A DNA stretch of 11,638 nt, taken from NCBI GenBank assembly GCA_945938055.1, contig CAMEUH010000059.1, positions 1 to 11,638 on the forward strand, in the 5' to 3' direction. The notes under the pieces are model-generated. The model did no database searches, was not told the DNA's origin, and saw nothing but the letters and a program-made list of their open reading frames with translations. This document shows, one piece after another, positions 6,772 to 11,638 of the stretch (position 1 is its first letter; each line of letters starts with the position of its first letter). The stretch is from an uncultured Eubacteriaceae bacterium (GTDB taxonomy: Bacteria > Bacillota > Clostridia > Lachnospirales > Lachnospiraceae). The position numbers were made by a program, and so were the translations under genes.

Positions 6772-6803
6772 TTGACGGATGGAAGGGCAGGATTTATTAT
6801 AAT
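6772..6803 (+). promoter_or_regulatory. Promoter of the maf unit
   Basis: TTGACG (6772-6777), then either TATTAT (6795-6800, 17-nt spacer) or TATAAT (6798-6803, 20-nt spacer). It begins 8 nt after the lrp stop codon. The transcript would start near 6808. Confidence 0.65.
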
Positions 6804-6810
6804 ACATAGA

Positions 6811-6864
6811 ACGTGCATTGGTACGTGTAATTTCAAAGGATGTCTTTTGCGGGGCATCCTTTTT
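6811..6864 (+). terminator. Leader hairpin and intrinsic terminator between the maf promoter and maf
   Basis: A small hairpin ACGTGC-ATTG-GTACGT (6811-6826) is followed by a terminator. AAAGGATGTCT (6835-6845) pairs with GGGCATCCTTT (6852-6862) over 11 bp around a 6-nt loop, with a T-run at 6860-6864. It may be the terminator of lrp. Because it lies downstream of the maf promoter, it would also act on maf transcripts as an attenuator. Confidence 0.6.
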
Positions 6865-6883
6865 GACTGACAGGGGAGTTATC

Positions 6884-7465
6884 ATGAGAGTGATTCTGGC
6901 ATCCGGTTCTCCAAGGAGAACACAGCTGCTGTCACAGGTTGGAATGAAACATGAGGTTGTGATCAGCAGAATCGAAGAAAAGGTTACAAGTAAGATTCCA
7001 CAGGAAGTGGTAAAGGAATTGTCAAGACAGAAAGCAGAAGATGTATTTGGAAGAATTGATGGTGATGTGCTGGTGATTGGAGCAGACACGGTGGTTTCGG
7101 CAGACGGAAGGATTCTTGGGAAGCCTGCAGACGAAGAAGAAGCATTTGACATGCTGCGGCACATTGCAGGAAGAGCACATAGTGTTTTTACCGGCGTGAC
7201 ACTCTGCATCAGGACGGACGGCAGGGACGAAATCCGGACATTTGCCGAGGAAACGAAAGTATTTGTGGATCATATGACGGATGAGGAAATTTACCATTAT
7301 ATCCAAAGCGGTGAACCCATGGATAAGGCAGGCGCATATGGAATTCAGGGAAAGTTTGCAGCCTTTGTGAATGGCATTGAAGGTGATTATAATAATGTTG
7401 TGGGACTTCCGGTGGGAAGAATCTGCAGGGAATTAAGAGAGAGAAACAGGAGGAAGGAATCATGA
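6884..7465 (+). CDS. maf: Maf nucleotide pyrophosphatase (dTTP/UTP type)
   Basis: The 193-residue protein is a Maf/Ham1-fold nucleoside triphosphate pyrophosphatase. It hydrolyses non-canonical or excess NTPs (dTTP and UTP in the YhdE subgroup) to monophosphates; in B. subtilis overexpression blocks septum formation. Visible signatures are the N-terminal phosphate-binding loop ASGSPRR (6-12), GADTVV with Asp68 as likely catalytic acid (66-71), LGKPADEEEAFDMLR, HSVFTGV and GEPMDKAGAYGIQG (143-156). The start is ATG 6884, 5 nt after AGGGGAG (6872-6878). A TTG start at 6818 was rejected because its extra 22 residues fall on the leader terminator. The stop overlaps the next gene by ATGA, showing translational coupling. 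Confidence 0.93.
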   Translation: MRVILASGSPRRTQLLSQVGMKHEVVISRIEEKVTSKIPQEVVKELSRQKAEDVFGRIDGDVLVIGADTVVSADGRILGKPADEEEAFDMLRHIAGRAHSVFTGVTLCIRTDGRDEIRTFAEETKVFVDHMTDEEIYHYIQSGEPMDKAGAYGIQGKFAAFVNGIEGDYNNVVGLPVGRICRELRERNRRKES

Positions 7466-7722
7466 AGAGACCAAAGCTTTGTGGGGAAGTGTTTTTAAAG
7501 GAACAGGGGAAATTGTTTGATGAGCCCGTGGCAGAGAATCTGGCGGAGGCGATAGAGTTTCTGGAAGACTGCTTTGCCCAGGAATTTAAGACCATAAAGG
7601 AAGTGCGGGAGTATCTGGAGGAAGAAGGAATGGATACTTCAGAGTTATCCAATGCAGAGCTTGAAGAAGAACTGGAGGTTTTTAAACTTCCGGATGGTAC
7701 TTATTTTGTTGTGGAAGCGTAA
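7462..7722 (+). CDS. Acidic protein of unknown function, coupled to maf
   Basis: This 86-residue protein starts with the ATGA overlap at the maf stop and is preceded by AGGAGGAAGGA (7449-7459). I do not recognise its family. It is strongly acidic (24 Asp/Glu against 9 Lys/Arg), and the middle (about 20-75) is predicted helical with heptad-like leucines (NLAEAIEFLEDCF, VREYLEEEG). A short conserved-looking end, FKLPDGTYFVVEA, suggests a final beta-hairpin. It has two Cys, no signal peptide and no membrane segment. The tight placement between maf and a foldase-like gene, with a good ribosome site, supports a real gene. Function cannot be assigned. Confidence 0.75.
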   Translation: MKRPKLCGEVFLKEQGKLFDEPVAENLAEAIEFLEDCFAQEFKTIKEVREYLEEEGMDTSELSNAELEEELEVFKLPDGTYFVVEA

Positions 7723-7731
7723 GGAGAAAAA

Positions 7732-8718
7732 ATGAAGAAGGCAATCAGAATTATTGGTGCGATTCTTGTCATTGCACTGGTTGGAGTAATCATTTTCTTA
7801 AAGACTGCCGTTGGAAATAAGAGTATTTATATTTCCACGGGATTTGAAAAGGATGTCATGATTAAGGTGGATCAGACGACCACAAGCCGCCAGGAGGTCA
7901 TGGCACATTTGACGGACATGATTGATGAGTATGAAGAATTGTTTGGTGAGGATATCTGGAAGGAAACGATGGATGGAAAGACCTTTGAAGAATATCTGAC
8001 CCAGCAGGTGAAAAGCAAGCTGACACGTATTAAGTGCATGAACCAGGTGGCGTTAAGCAGAGGAATTGTGCTGAGTAATCAGGAAGAACAGAATATTGGA
8101 AAGGCTGCCAAAGAGTATTATGATGGAATCAGTAAGGAATCCAGAAAGAAATTTGGCATGACAGAAGAGGCGGTAAAGGATATGTACCGTTCCATGCTGC
8201 TTGCAGACAAGCTTTTTGATGATCTGACTTATGAGGTGGATACGGAAATCAGCGAAGATGAGGCAAGGGTCATGATGATTCAGTATATTAAGACGGATAC
8301 TCTGGAAGCCGCAACGGCGATTAAGTCACGGCTGGATGCAGGAGAAGGCTTTTCGGCACTGGTGAAGGAAAATAATGCCTATGAGTATGAGTATGAATTA
8401 AGACGTGGCGAAATGGAAGAAGCCTTTGAAGAAACGGCGTTTAATCTTGTGACCGGTGAAATCAGCAATGTAGTGGAGACCAGTACGGGCTTTTATATTC
8501 TCATGTGTGTGAATGAGTATGATAAGGTGAAAACTGCGGCAAACAAGGAGAAGATGATACGGGAAAGCAAGCTGGCGAAGTTCAATGAGATTTTTGAGCC
8601 AATAGAGGCAAAATTATATGCTGAGTATAATGATGAATTATGGGACTTGCTTTCTGTTACGGATAAGATTCAGACGACAGCAGGATTTCAGGATACTTAT
8701 GATAAATATTTCCAATAA
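7732..8718 (+). CDS. Membrane-anchored PrsA/SurA-like foldase, parvulin domain degenerate
   Basis: The 328-residue protein begins with MKKAIR and one hydrophobic segment (about 5-26) that works as a signal-anchor. There is no Cys near it, so it is not a lipoprotein like classical PrsA. Residues about 50-170 form a helical SurA-N-like chaperone region. Residues about 175-265 follow the parvulin pattern (AIKSRLDAGEGFSALVKE, FEETAFNLVTGEISNVVET, TGFYILMC). The usual parvulin histidines are missing: the first strand reads MIQYIKTD rather than HILV, and the last reads GFYILM rather than GYHIIK; the GWF turn is also absent. It is therefore more likely an extracytoplasmic chaperone than an active prolyl isomerase. 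The start follows AAGGAGA (7721-7727), 9 nt after the previous stop, so it is the last gene of the maf unit. Confidence 0.8.
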   Translation: MKKAIRIIGAILVIALVGVIIFLKTAVGNKSIYISTGFEKDVMIKVDQTTTSRQEVMAHLTDMIDEYEELFGEDIWKETMDGKTFEEYLTQQVKSKLTRIKCMNQVALSRGIVLSNQEEQNIGKAAKEYYDGISKESRKKFGMTEEAVKDMYRSMLLADKLFDDLTYEVDTEISEDEARVMMIQYIKTDTLEAATAIKSRLDAGEGFSALVKENNAYEYEYELRRGEMEEAFEETAFNLVTGEISNVVETSTGFYILMCVNEYDKVKTAANKEKMIRESKLAKFNEIFEPIEAKLYAEYNDELWDLLSVTDKIQTTAGFQDTYDKYFQ

Positions 8719-8758
8719 ATGCCGCTGATATTTTTTTCGGGCAAAATGCCGGCAGTCA

Positions 8759-8787
8759 TTGACAAAGTGTACGGAAATTGGTAAAAT
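8759..8787 (+). promoter_or_regulatory. Strong promoter of the ilvN-ilvC unit
   Basis: TTGACA (8759-8764), 17-nt spacer, TAAAAT (8782-8787); start expected near 8794. The self-complementary TGCCGGCA (8747-8754) sits just upstream and could be an operator. No T-box motif or Leu/Val/Ile-rich leader ORF is present between promoter and gene. Confidence 0.75.
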
Positions 8788-8809
8788 GTTAAAAGTTTTT
8801 ACGGAAAGA

Positions 8810-8837
8810 AATTCCCTCATTATGGAAGGCGGGAATT
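8810..8837 (+). promoter_or_regulatory. Small hairpin in the ilvN leader
   Basis: AATTCCC (8810-8816) and GGGAATT (8831-8837) form a 7-bp stem with a 14-nt loop, ending 8 nt before the ribosome site AAGGTGG (8846-8852). There is no T-run, so it is not a terminator; a role in RNA stability or translation is only a guess. Confidence 0.3.
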
Positions 8838-8858
8838 GGACTGGAAAGGTGGTTTATC

Positions 8859-9350
8859 ATGAGACAGATGGTATTGTCAATTCTGGTTGAAAATTCAGCG
8901 GGCGTTTTGAGCCGTGTGGCAGGATTGTTCAGCAGAAGAGGTTATAATATTGACAGTCTGACCGTGGGTGAGACAAATGACACAGGTTATTCAAGAATGA
9001 CCGTGGTTGCATCCGGTAGTGAGGATGTACTGGAACAGATTAAGAAGCAGCTGGCAAAGCTTGTGGATGTCAAAGAGATTGTAGAGCTTCCGGCAGGAGC
9101 TTCCGTACTGCGTGAACTGGTACTGGTACAGGTGGAGGCATCCGTGGAACAGAGGCAGGCAGTCATTGCCATTGCGGATATCTACAGGGCAAAGATTGTG
9201 GATGTATCCGATCATTCCATTATGCTGGAGCTTACAGGTAACCAGGATAAGCTTCGTGCGTTTCTGGAACTTATGGAAGGTTTTAAAATTACAGAGCTGG
9301 CAAGAACGGGTATTACCGGACTTGCGCGTGGTACTGCAAATTTAAAATAA
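8859..9350 (+). CDS. ilvN: Acetolactate synthase small (regulatory) subunit
   Basis: This 163-residue protein has the length and domain order of IlvN/IlvH. An N-terminal ACT domain (about 1-75: LSILVENSAGVLSRVAGLFS, RRGYNIDSLTVG) binds valine for feedback inhibition, and a C-terminal domain (about 80-160, LRELVLVQV onward, ending GITGLARG) contacts the catalytic subunit. It works in the cytoplasm as partner of IlvB, which makes acetolactate from pyruvate. The start ATG follows AAGGTGG by 6 nt. No ilvB lies in the window, although ilvB often precedes ilvN; the large subunit must be encoded elsewhere. ilvC follows 36 nt later with no terminator between, so they share a transcript. Confidence 0.95.
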   Translation: MRQMVLSILVENSAGVLSRVAGLFSRRGYNIDSLTVGETNDTGYSRMTVVASGSEDVLEQIKKQLAKLVDVKEIVELPAGASVLRELVLVQVEASVEQRQAVIAIADIYRAKIVDVSDHSIMLELTGNQDKLRAFLELMEGFKITELARTGITGLARGTANLK

Positions 9351-9386
9351 ACTATTTACTTTATTTATTTTTAGGAGGATTTTATC

Positions 9387-10403
9387 ATGGCAAAGATTTA
9401 TTACCAGGAAGATTGTAACCTGTCCTTACTGGATGGAAAGACAATCGCAGTAATTGGTTATGGAAGCCAGGGACATGCACATGCACTGAATGCAAAGGAG
9501 TCCGGATGCAAGGTTATCATCGGTCTTTATGAGGGCAGTAAGTCATGGAAGAAAGCAGAAGCACAGGGCTTTGAAGTATATACGGCAGCAGAAGCTGCTA
9601 AGAGGGCAGATATCATCATGATTCTTATCAATGATGAGTTACAGGCTGATATGTACAAGAAGGATATTGAGCCGAACCTTGAAGCAGGCAATATGTTAAT
9701 GTTTGCTCATGGTTTCAATATTCATTTTGGCGCAATTAATCCGCCAAAGGATGTAGATGTTACCATGATCGCACCAAAGGGACCTGGACATACCGTAAGA
9801 AGTGAGTATCAGGCTGGTAAGGGTGTTCCTTGTCTTGTAGCTGTTCATCAGGATGCAACTGGTAAGGCGCTTGACCTGGCACTTGCTTATGCACTTGCAA
9901 TTGGTGGAGCAAGAGCTGGTGTTCTGGAAACGACATTCCGTACAGAAACCGAAACAGACCTTTTTGGTGAGCAGGCAGTACTTTGTGGTGGTGTATGCGC
10001 ATTAATGCAGGCAGGTTTTGAAACACTTGTTGAAGCTGGTTATGATCCAAGAAATGCTTACTTTGAATGTATTCATGAAATGAAACTGATTGTTGATTTG
10101 ATTTACCAGTCCGGTTTCGAGGGAATGAGATATTCGATTTCCAATACAGCGGAATATGGTGATTACATAACAGGACCAAAGATTATTACCGAAGAAACCA
10201 AGAAGACCATGAAGAAGATTCTTTCTGATATTCAGGATGGTACGTTTGCTAAGGAATTCTTACTTGATATGTCTCCAGCAGGACGTCAGGTTCATTTTAA
10301 GGCAATGAGAAAGCTTGCCGCTGAACATCCATCAGAAGTGGTTGGTAAGGAAATTCGTAAGTTATACAGCTGGAATGATGAAGGAAAGCTGATTGACAAC
10401 TAA
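9387..10403 (+). CDS. ilvC: Ketol-acid reductoisomerase (class I)
   Basis: The 338-residue enzyme converts acetolactate or acetohydroxybutyrate to the dihydroxy acid in valine, leucine and isoleucine synthesis, using Mg2+ and NAD(P)H. The N-terminal Rossmann domain carries GYGSQGHAHALN (24-35). The cofactor loop is GLYEGSKSW (46-54). The C-terminal helical domain carries the metal ligands in DLFGEQ (Asp191, Glu195) and in FECIHEMKLIVDLIYQ, and SISNTAEYGDY. Length fits class I (about 330-340). The loop residue at 48 is Tyr where NADPH-preferring enzymes usually have Arg, so cofactor preference is uncertain. A strong AGGAGG (9373-9378) precedes the ATG. It is the last gene of the ilvNC unit and is followed by a terminator. 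Confidence 0.97.
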   Translation: MAKIYYQEDCNLSLLDGKTIAVIGYGSQGHAHALNAKESGCKVIIGLYEGSKSWKKAEAQGFEVYTAAEAAKRADIIMILINDELQADMYKKDIEPNLEAGNMLMFAHGFNIHFGAINPPKDVDVTMIAPKGPGHTVRSEYQAGKGVPCLVAVHQDATGKALDLALAYALAIGGARAGVLETTFRTETETDLFGEQAVLCGGVCALMQAGFETLVEAGYDPRNAYFECIHEMKLIVDLIYQSGFEGMRYSISNTAEYGDYITGPKIITEETKKTMKKILSDIQDGTFAKEFLLDMSPAGRQVHFKAMRKLAAEHPSEVVGKEIRKLYSWNDEGKLIDN

Positions 10404-10421
10404 AATAAGCATTGAAGTGAC

Positions 10422-10462
10422 AAAGCTGTCCACTCTTACAGGGGGGACAGCTTTCTTTTATA
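10422..10462 (+). terminator. Terminator of the ilvN-ilvC unit
   Basis: AAAGCTGTCC (10422-10431) pairs perfectly with GGACAGCTTT (10445-10454) around a 13-nt loop, followed by the T-rich CTTTTATAA. It begins 19 nt after the ilvC stop. Confidence 0.85.
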
Positions 10463-10524
10463 ATTTTTTAATAATTTTGATGAAATATCTATCATTCGGA
10501 CATAATTTAGACAAACTTTTCCGT

Positions 10525-10639
10525 TATAATAAAGACATCAAAGAGGAAAGGAGTGAGCTGGATGGAGTTGTTATCGGAAGAAATTTTTTGGCTGATGCAG
10601 CTGGAGTCCGAATTAAATAATCTTGCAACAAACAGCTAA
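10525..10639 (+). CDS. Putative 25-residue small protein (ORF 10562-10639) with own -10 box
   Basis: The coding part is 10562-10639. An ATG 8 nt after AAAGGAG (10547-10553) opens a frame of 25 codons, MELLSEEIFWLMQLESELNN and five more residues, ending in TAA. A perfect TATAAT (10525-10530) lies 32 nt upstream of the start, but I find no clear -35 box at the right distance (TAGACA at 10508 is too close). The peptide is amphipathic and acidic, with an IFWLM hydrophobic core. I do not recognise it. The good ribosome site in an otherwise gene-free stretch is the main support. It is either a small protein or a regulatory leader. Confidence 0.4.
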
Positions 10640-10642
10640 AAA

Positions 10643-10768
10643 ATGACAAAAAATCTAAGAAATTCGAAGATAATCGAAAAAAATCATATTGACTTTATCT
10701 ATGGAAAGCCTTATGATACAAGCAGTAAATGGAAAAAAGTAACAAAAGTTGATTTTGATATACGCTAA
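10643..10768 (+). CDS. Weak 41-codon ORF, possibly remnant or chance
   Basis: An ATG 3 nt after the preceding small ORF opens 41 codons, rich in Lys and Ile (MTKNLRNSKIIEKNHIDFIY at the start). No ribosome site precedes it, and a strong promoter (10689-10717) lies inside it. It could be translated by coupling, be the remnant of a lost gene, or be chance. I do not recognise the sequence. Confidence 0.15.
   Translation: MTKNLRNSKIIEKNHIDFIYGKPYDTSSKWKKVTKVDFDIR
10689..10717 (+). promoter_or_regulatory. Promoter of a putative small RNA
   Basis: TTGACT (10689-10694), 17-nt spacer, TATGAT (10712-10717): close to consensus. Transcription should start near 10724, with no convincing gene before the terminator at 10816-10849. 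Confidence 0.65.
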
Positions 10769-10849
10769 AAAGAACTGATTTTCAGTTCTAGACTATATAT
10801 TGTTCCCCCTCGCATGAAGATGAAGTTTTTTGCTTCATCTTCTTTTTTT
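10724..10849 (+). ncRNA. Candidate ~125-nt small RNA or terminated leader
   Basis: The unit is framed by a near-consensus promoter and a strong terminator. Inside, AGAACTGA (10771-10778) and TCAGTTCT (10782-10789) form a perfect 8-bp hairpin with a TTT loop. A single-stranded pyrimidine-rich stretch containing TTGTTCCCCCTCGC (10800-10813) follows, then the terminator. An exposed C-rich stretch between two hairpins is a common layout for Gram-positive trans-acting RNAs that target G-rich ribosome sites. The ends are estimates. It does not match a riboswitch class I know. Since the ECF gene downstream has its own promoter, a free-standing RNA is favoured over an attenuated leader. Confidence 0.4.
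10816..10849 (+). terminator. Strong intrinsic terminator upstream of the ECF S-component gene
   Basis: GAAGATGAAG (10816-10825) and CTTCATCTTC (10833-10842) make a perfect 10-bp stem with a 7-nt loop, followed directly by seven T (10843-10849). No large gene ends nearby: the ilvC terminator is 360 nt upstream. Confidence 0.85.
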
Positions 10850-10882
10850 GAGAGAAAACTGGACTGGACAAAAATATCAAAA

Positions 10883-10924
10883 CTGGTATTTTACAACAAA
10901 CCAGCAATGCAGTATGATTGCATT
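10883..10924 (+). promoter_or_regulatory. Promoter with flanking inverted repeats, for the ECF S-component gene
   Basis: TTTACA (10890-10895), 17-nt spacer, TATGAT (10913-10918). CTGGT (10883-10887) and ACCAG (10900-10904) flank the -35 box; AATGCA (10906-10911) and TGCATT (10919-10924) flank the -10 box. The second dyad would be a natural repressor site. A direct repeat AAAACTGG (10855-10862 and 10879-10886) lies just upstream. The regulator is unknown. Confidence 0.6.
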
Positions 10925-10959
10925 CAAAAGAAAATGATACTTTATATGGAGGAAGCATT

Positions 10960-11562
10960 ATGAAAAATGAAAAAACATTAAAAATTGTAATTACTGGACT
11001 GATGGCTGCGTTATGCTATGTAGCCTTCACATTTTTGAAAATTCCGATTCCGGTACCGGGCGGTGATACGACAGCGTTACATATTGGAAATGCATTTTGT
11101 GTTCTGGCAGCATTAATCCTGGGCGGTGTATACGGAGGTGTTGCAGGTTCTCTGGGAATGACTATTGCAGACCTTTTAGACCCGGCTTATATCACAAGTG
11201 CACCAAAGACGTTTATTTTGAAACTTTGCATTGGTCTCATTGCAGGATTTGTGGCACATAATATTGCGCATATCACAGAACAACATGATACAGGCTATGT
11301 CATTAAGTGGTCATTGATTGCAAGTATTGCAGGATTGGGCTTTAATGTGATTGCAGATCCGATAGTCGGTTATTTTTATAAGAACTTTATTCTGGGTGTA
11401 CCATCCCCGGCAGCAAAAATCATGGCAACATGGGCTGCAGGAGCAACAGCGGTCAATGCGGTTGTCGGAACCATTGTGGTCGTTGTGGTTTATAACGCAC
11501 TTCGCCCGGCATTAAAGAAAGCTGGTATTTTCTTTGTTATTGGAAAGAAAGCGGAAAATTAG
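10960..11562 (+). CDS. ECF transporter S-component (substrate-binding membrane subunit)
   Basis: The 200-residue protein has about five to six hydrophobic segments and the features of a vitamin-type ECF S-component. It has a short polar N-terminus, then TGLMAALCYVAFTFLKIPIP, the loop PVPGGDTTALHIGN, and the Gly-rich span LAALILGGVYGGVAGSLGM. ADLLDPAYITSAPKTF follows, as is typical of the DUF1393 (ECF-ribofla_trS) group. It binds a vitamin or precursor and works with a shared energizing module (EcfA, EcfA', EcfT). That module is not in the window, so this is a stand-alone (group II) subunit. The substrate cannot be told: no FMN, TPP or cobalamin riboswitch signature is seen upstream. The start is ATG 10960, 6 nt after GGAGGA (10948-10953). 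An upstream TTG start at 10918 was rejected because it lies on the -10 box. Confidence 0.88.
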   Translation: MKNEKTLKIVITGLMAALCYVAFTFLKIPIPVPGGDTTALHIGNAFCVLAALILGGVYGGVAGSLGMTIADLLDPAYITSAPKTFILKLCIGLIAGFVAHNIAHITEQHDTGYVIKWSLIASIAGLGFNVIADPIVGYFYKNFILGVPSPAAKIMATWAAGATAVNAVVGTIVVVVVYNALRPALKKAGIFFVIGKKAEN

Positions 11563-11638
11563 GAGTCTGCAGGGCTGACGCCGGAAGTGCCCTTTGATTT
11601 GTTATCTGCACAAAACGTCCTTCTATATCTTGTTTCTA
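11563..11638 (+). other. Window end, weak hairpin only
   Basis: AGGGC (11571-11575) and GCCCT (11589-11593) could form a 5-bp stem followed by TTTG. It might be a poor terminator for the ECF gene. No gene start is recognised in these 76 nt. Confidence 0.2.

Noticed and set aside
6246..6857. A 203-codon open frame on the minus strand opposite lrp
   Set aside because: It lies antisense to a clear Lrp/AsnC gene, has a composition rich in His, Cys, Asn and Leu without any domain, and has no convincing ribosome site; it is a shadow frame.
6818..6883. Upstream TTG start for maf
   Set aside because: The extra 22 residues are encoded by the leader hairpin and terminator, and the ATG at 6884 has a proper ribosome site and matches the family N-terminus.
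8735..8752. Terminator after the PrsA-like gene (GGCA-AAA-TGCC)
   Set aside because: The stem is only 4 bp with a G-G mismatch beyond it, and no T-run follows on the plus strand.
8719..8858. T-box or CodY site upstream of ilvN
   Set aside because: No T-box antiterminator sequence (AGGGTGGNACCGCG-like) and no good AATTTTCNGAAAATT match were seen.
10393..10620. A 75-codon plus-strand frame overlapping the end of ilvC
   Set aside because: It runs through the ilvC terminator hairpin and the small-ORF promoter, and has no ribosome site; the 25-codon frame at 10562 is better supported.
10640..10959. FMN, TPP, cobalamin or preQ1 riboswitch for the ECF S-component
   Set aside because: None of the conserved cores was seen, and the terminator at 10816-10849 lies upstream of a separate promoter for this gene.
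1..11638. CRISPR array, insertion sequence, attachment site, tRNA or rRNA
   Set aside because: No regularly spaced repeats, transposase or integrase motifs, terminal inverted repeats or cloverleaf-like sequences were found by reading both strands.

Overview
The window looks like chromosomal core DNA of a Gram-positive anaerobe of the class Clostridia, most likely family Lachnospiraceae. Reasons: AT-rich DNA, strong AGGAGG-type ribosome sites, typical vegetative promoters, a DUF1540 and a DUF1292 protein, a clostridial-style GltX signature, and a KARI and an ECF S-component of the kind seen in that family. The genus assignment is from pattern recognition only. No phage, transposon, CRISPR, rRNA or tRNA was seen.

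Layout. (1) 2-454: the C-terminal end of a multi-span membrane acyltransferase-like protein, cut by the window edge. (2) 520-831: a small Cys-rich protein with two DUF1540 repeats, followed by a long hairpin terminator (841-920). (3) 904-5774: a transcription unit with magnesium transporter mgtE, glutamyl-tRNA synthetase gltX and a UvrD/PcrA-type helicase. Its leader carries a 36-codon ORF overlapping the start of mgtE and a 13-bp helix that could hide the ORF start. (4) 5778-6107, minus strand: an acidic DUF1292 protein converging on the helicase with a 3-nt gap; its terminator lies in the coding ends of both genes. (5) 6193-6764: an Lrp/AsnC regulator whose promoter is followed by a perfect 9-bp tandem repeat and a terminator-like hairpin ahead of the start codon. 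(6) 6772-8718: maf, an acidic 86-aa protein of unknown function and a membrane-anchored PrsA/SurA-like protein, again behind a promoter and a leader terminator. (7) 8759-10462: ilvN and ilvC (branched-chain amino acid synthesis) with their own promoter and terminator; no ilvB is present. (8) 10463-10959: about 500 nt without a sizeable gene, holding a 25-codon ORF with a good ribosome site, a promoter-to-terminator unit that looks like a ~125-nt RNA, and a promoter wrapped in two inverted repeats. (9) 10960-11562: an ECF transporter S-component; 11563-11638 holds only a weak hairpin.

The large genes are ordinary housekeeping functions. The unusual content lies between them: leader structures at mgtE, lrp and maf, the candidate small RNA at 10724-10849, and changed key residues in GltX (Arg11), KARI (Tyr48) and the PrsA-like protein (expected histidines missing). 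No wholly new multi-gene system is evident; the mgtE leader and the 10.5-10.95 kb region are the best candidates for undescribed regulation.
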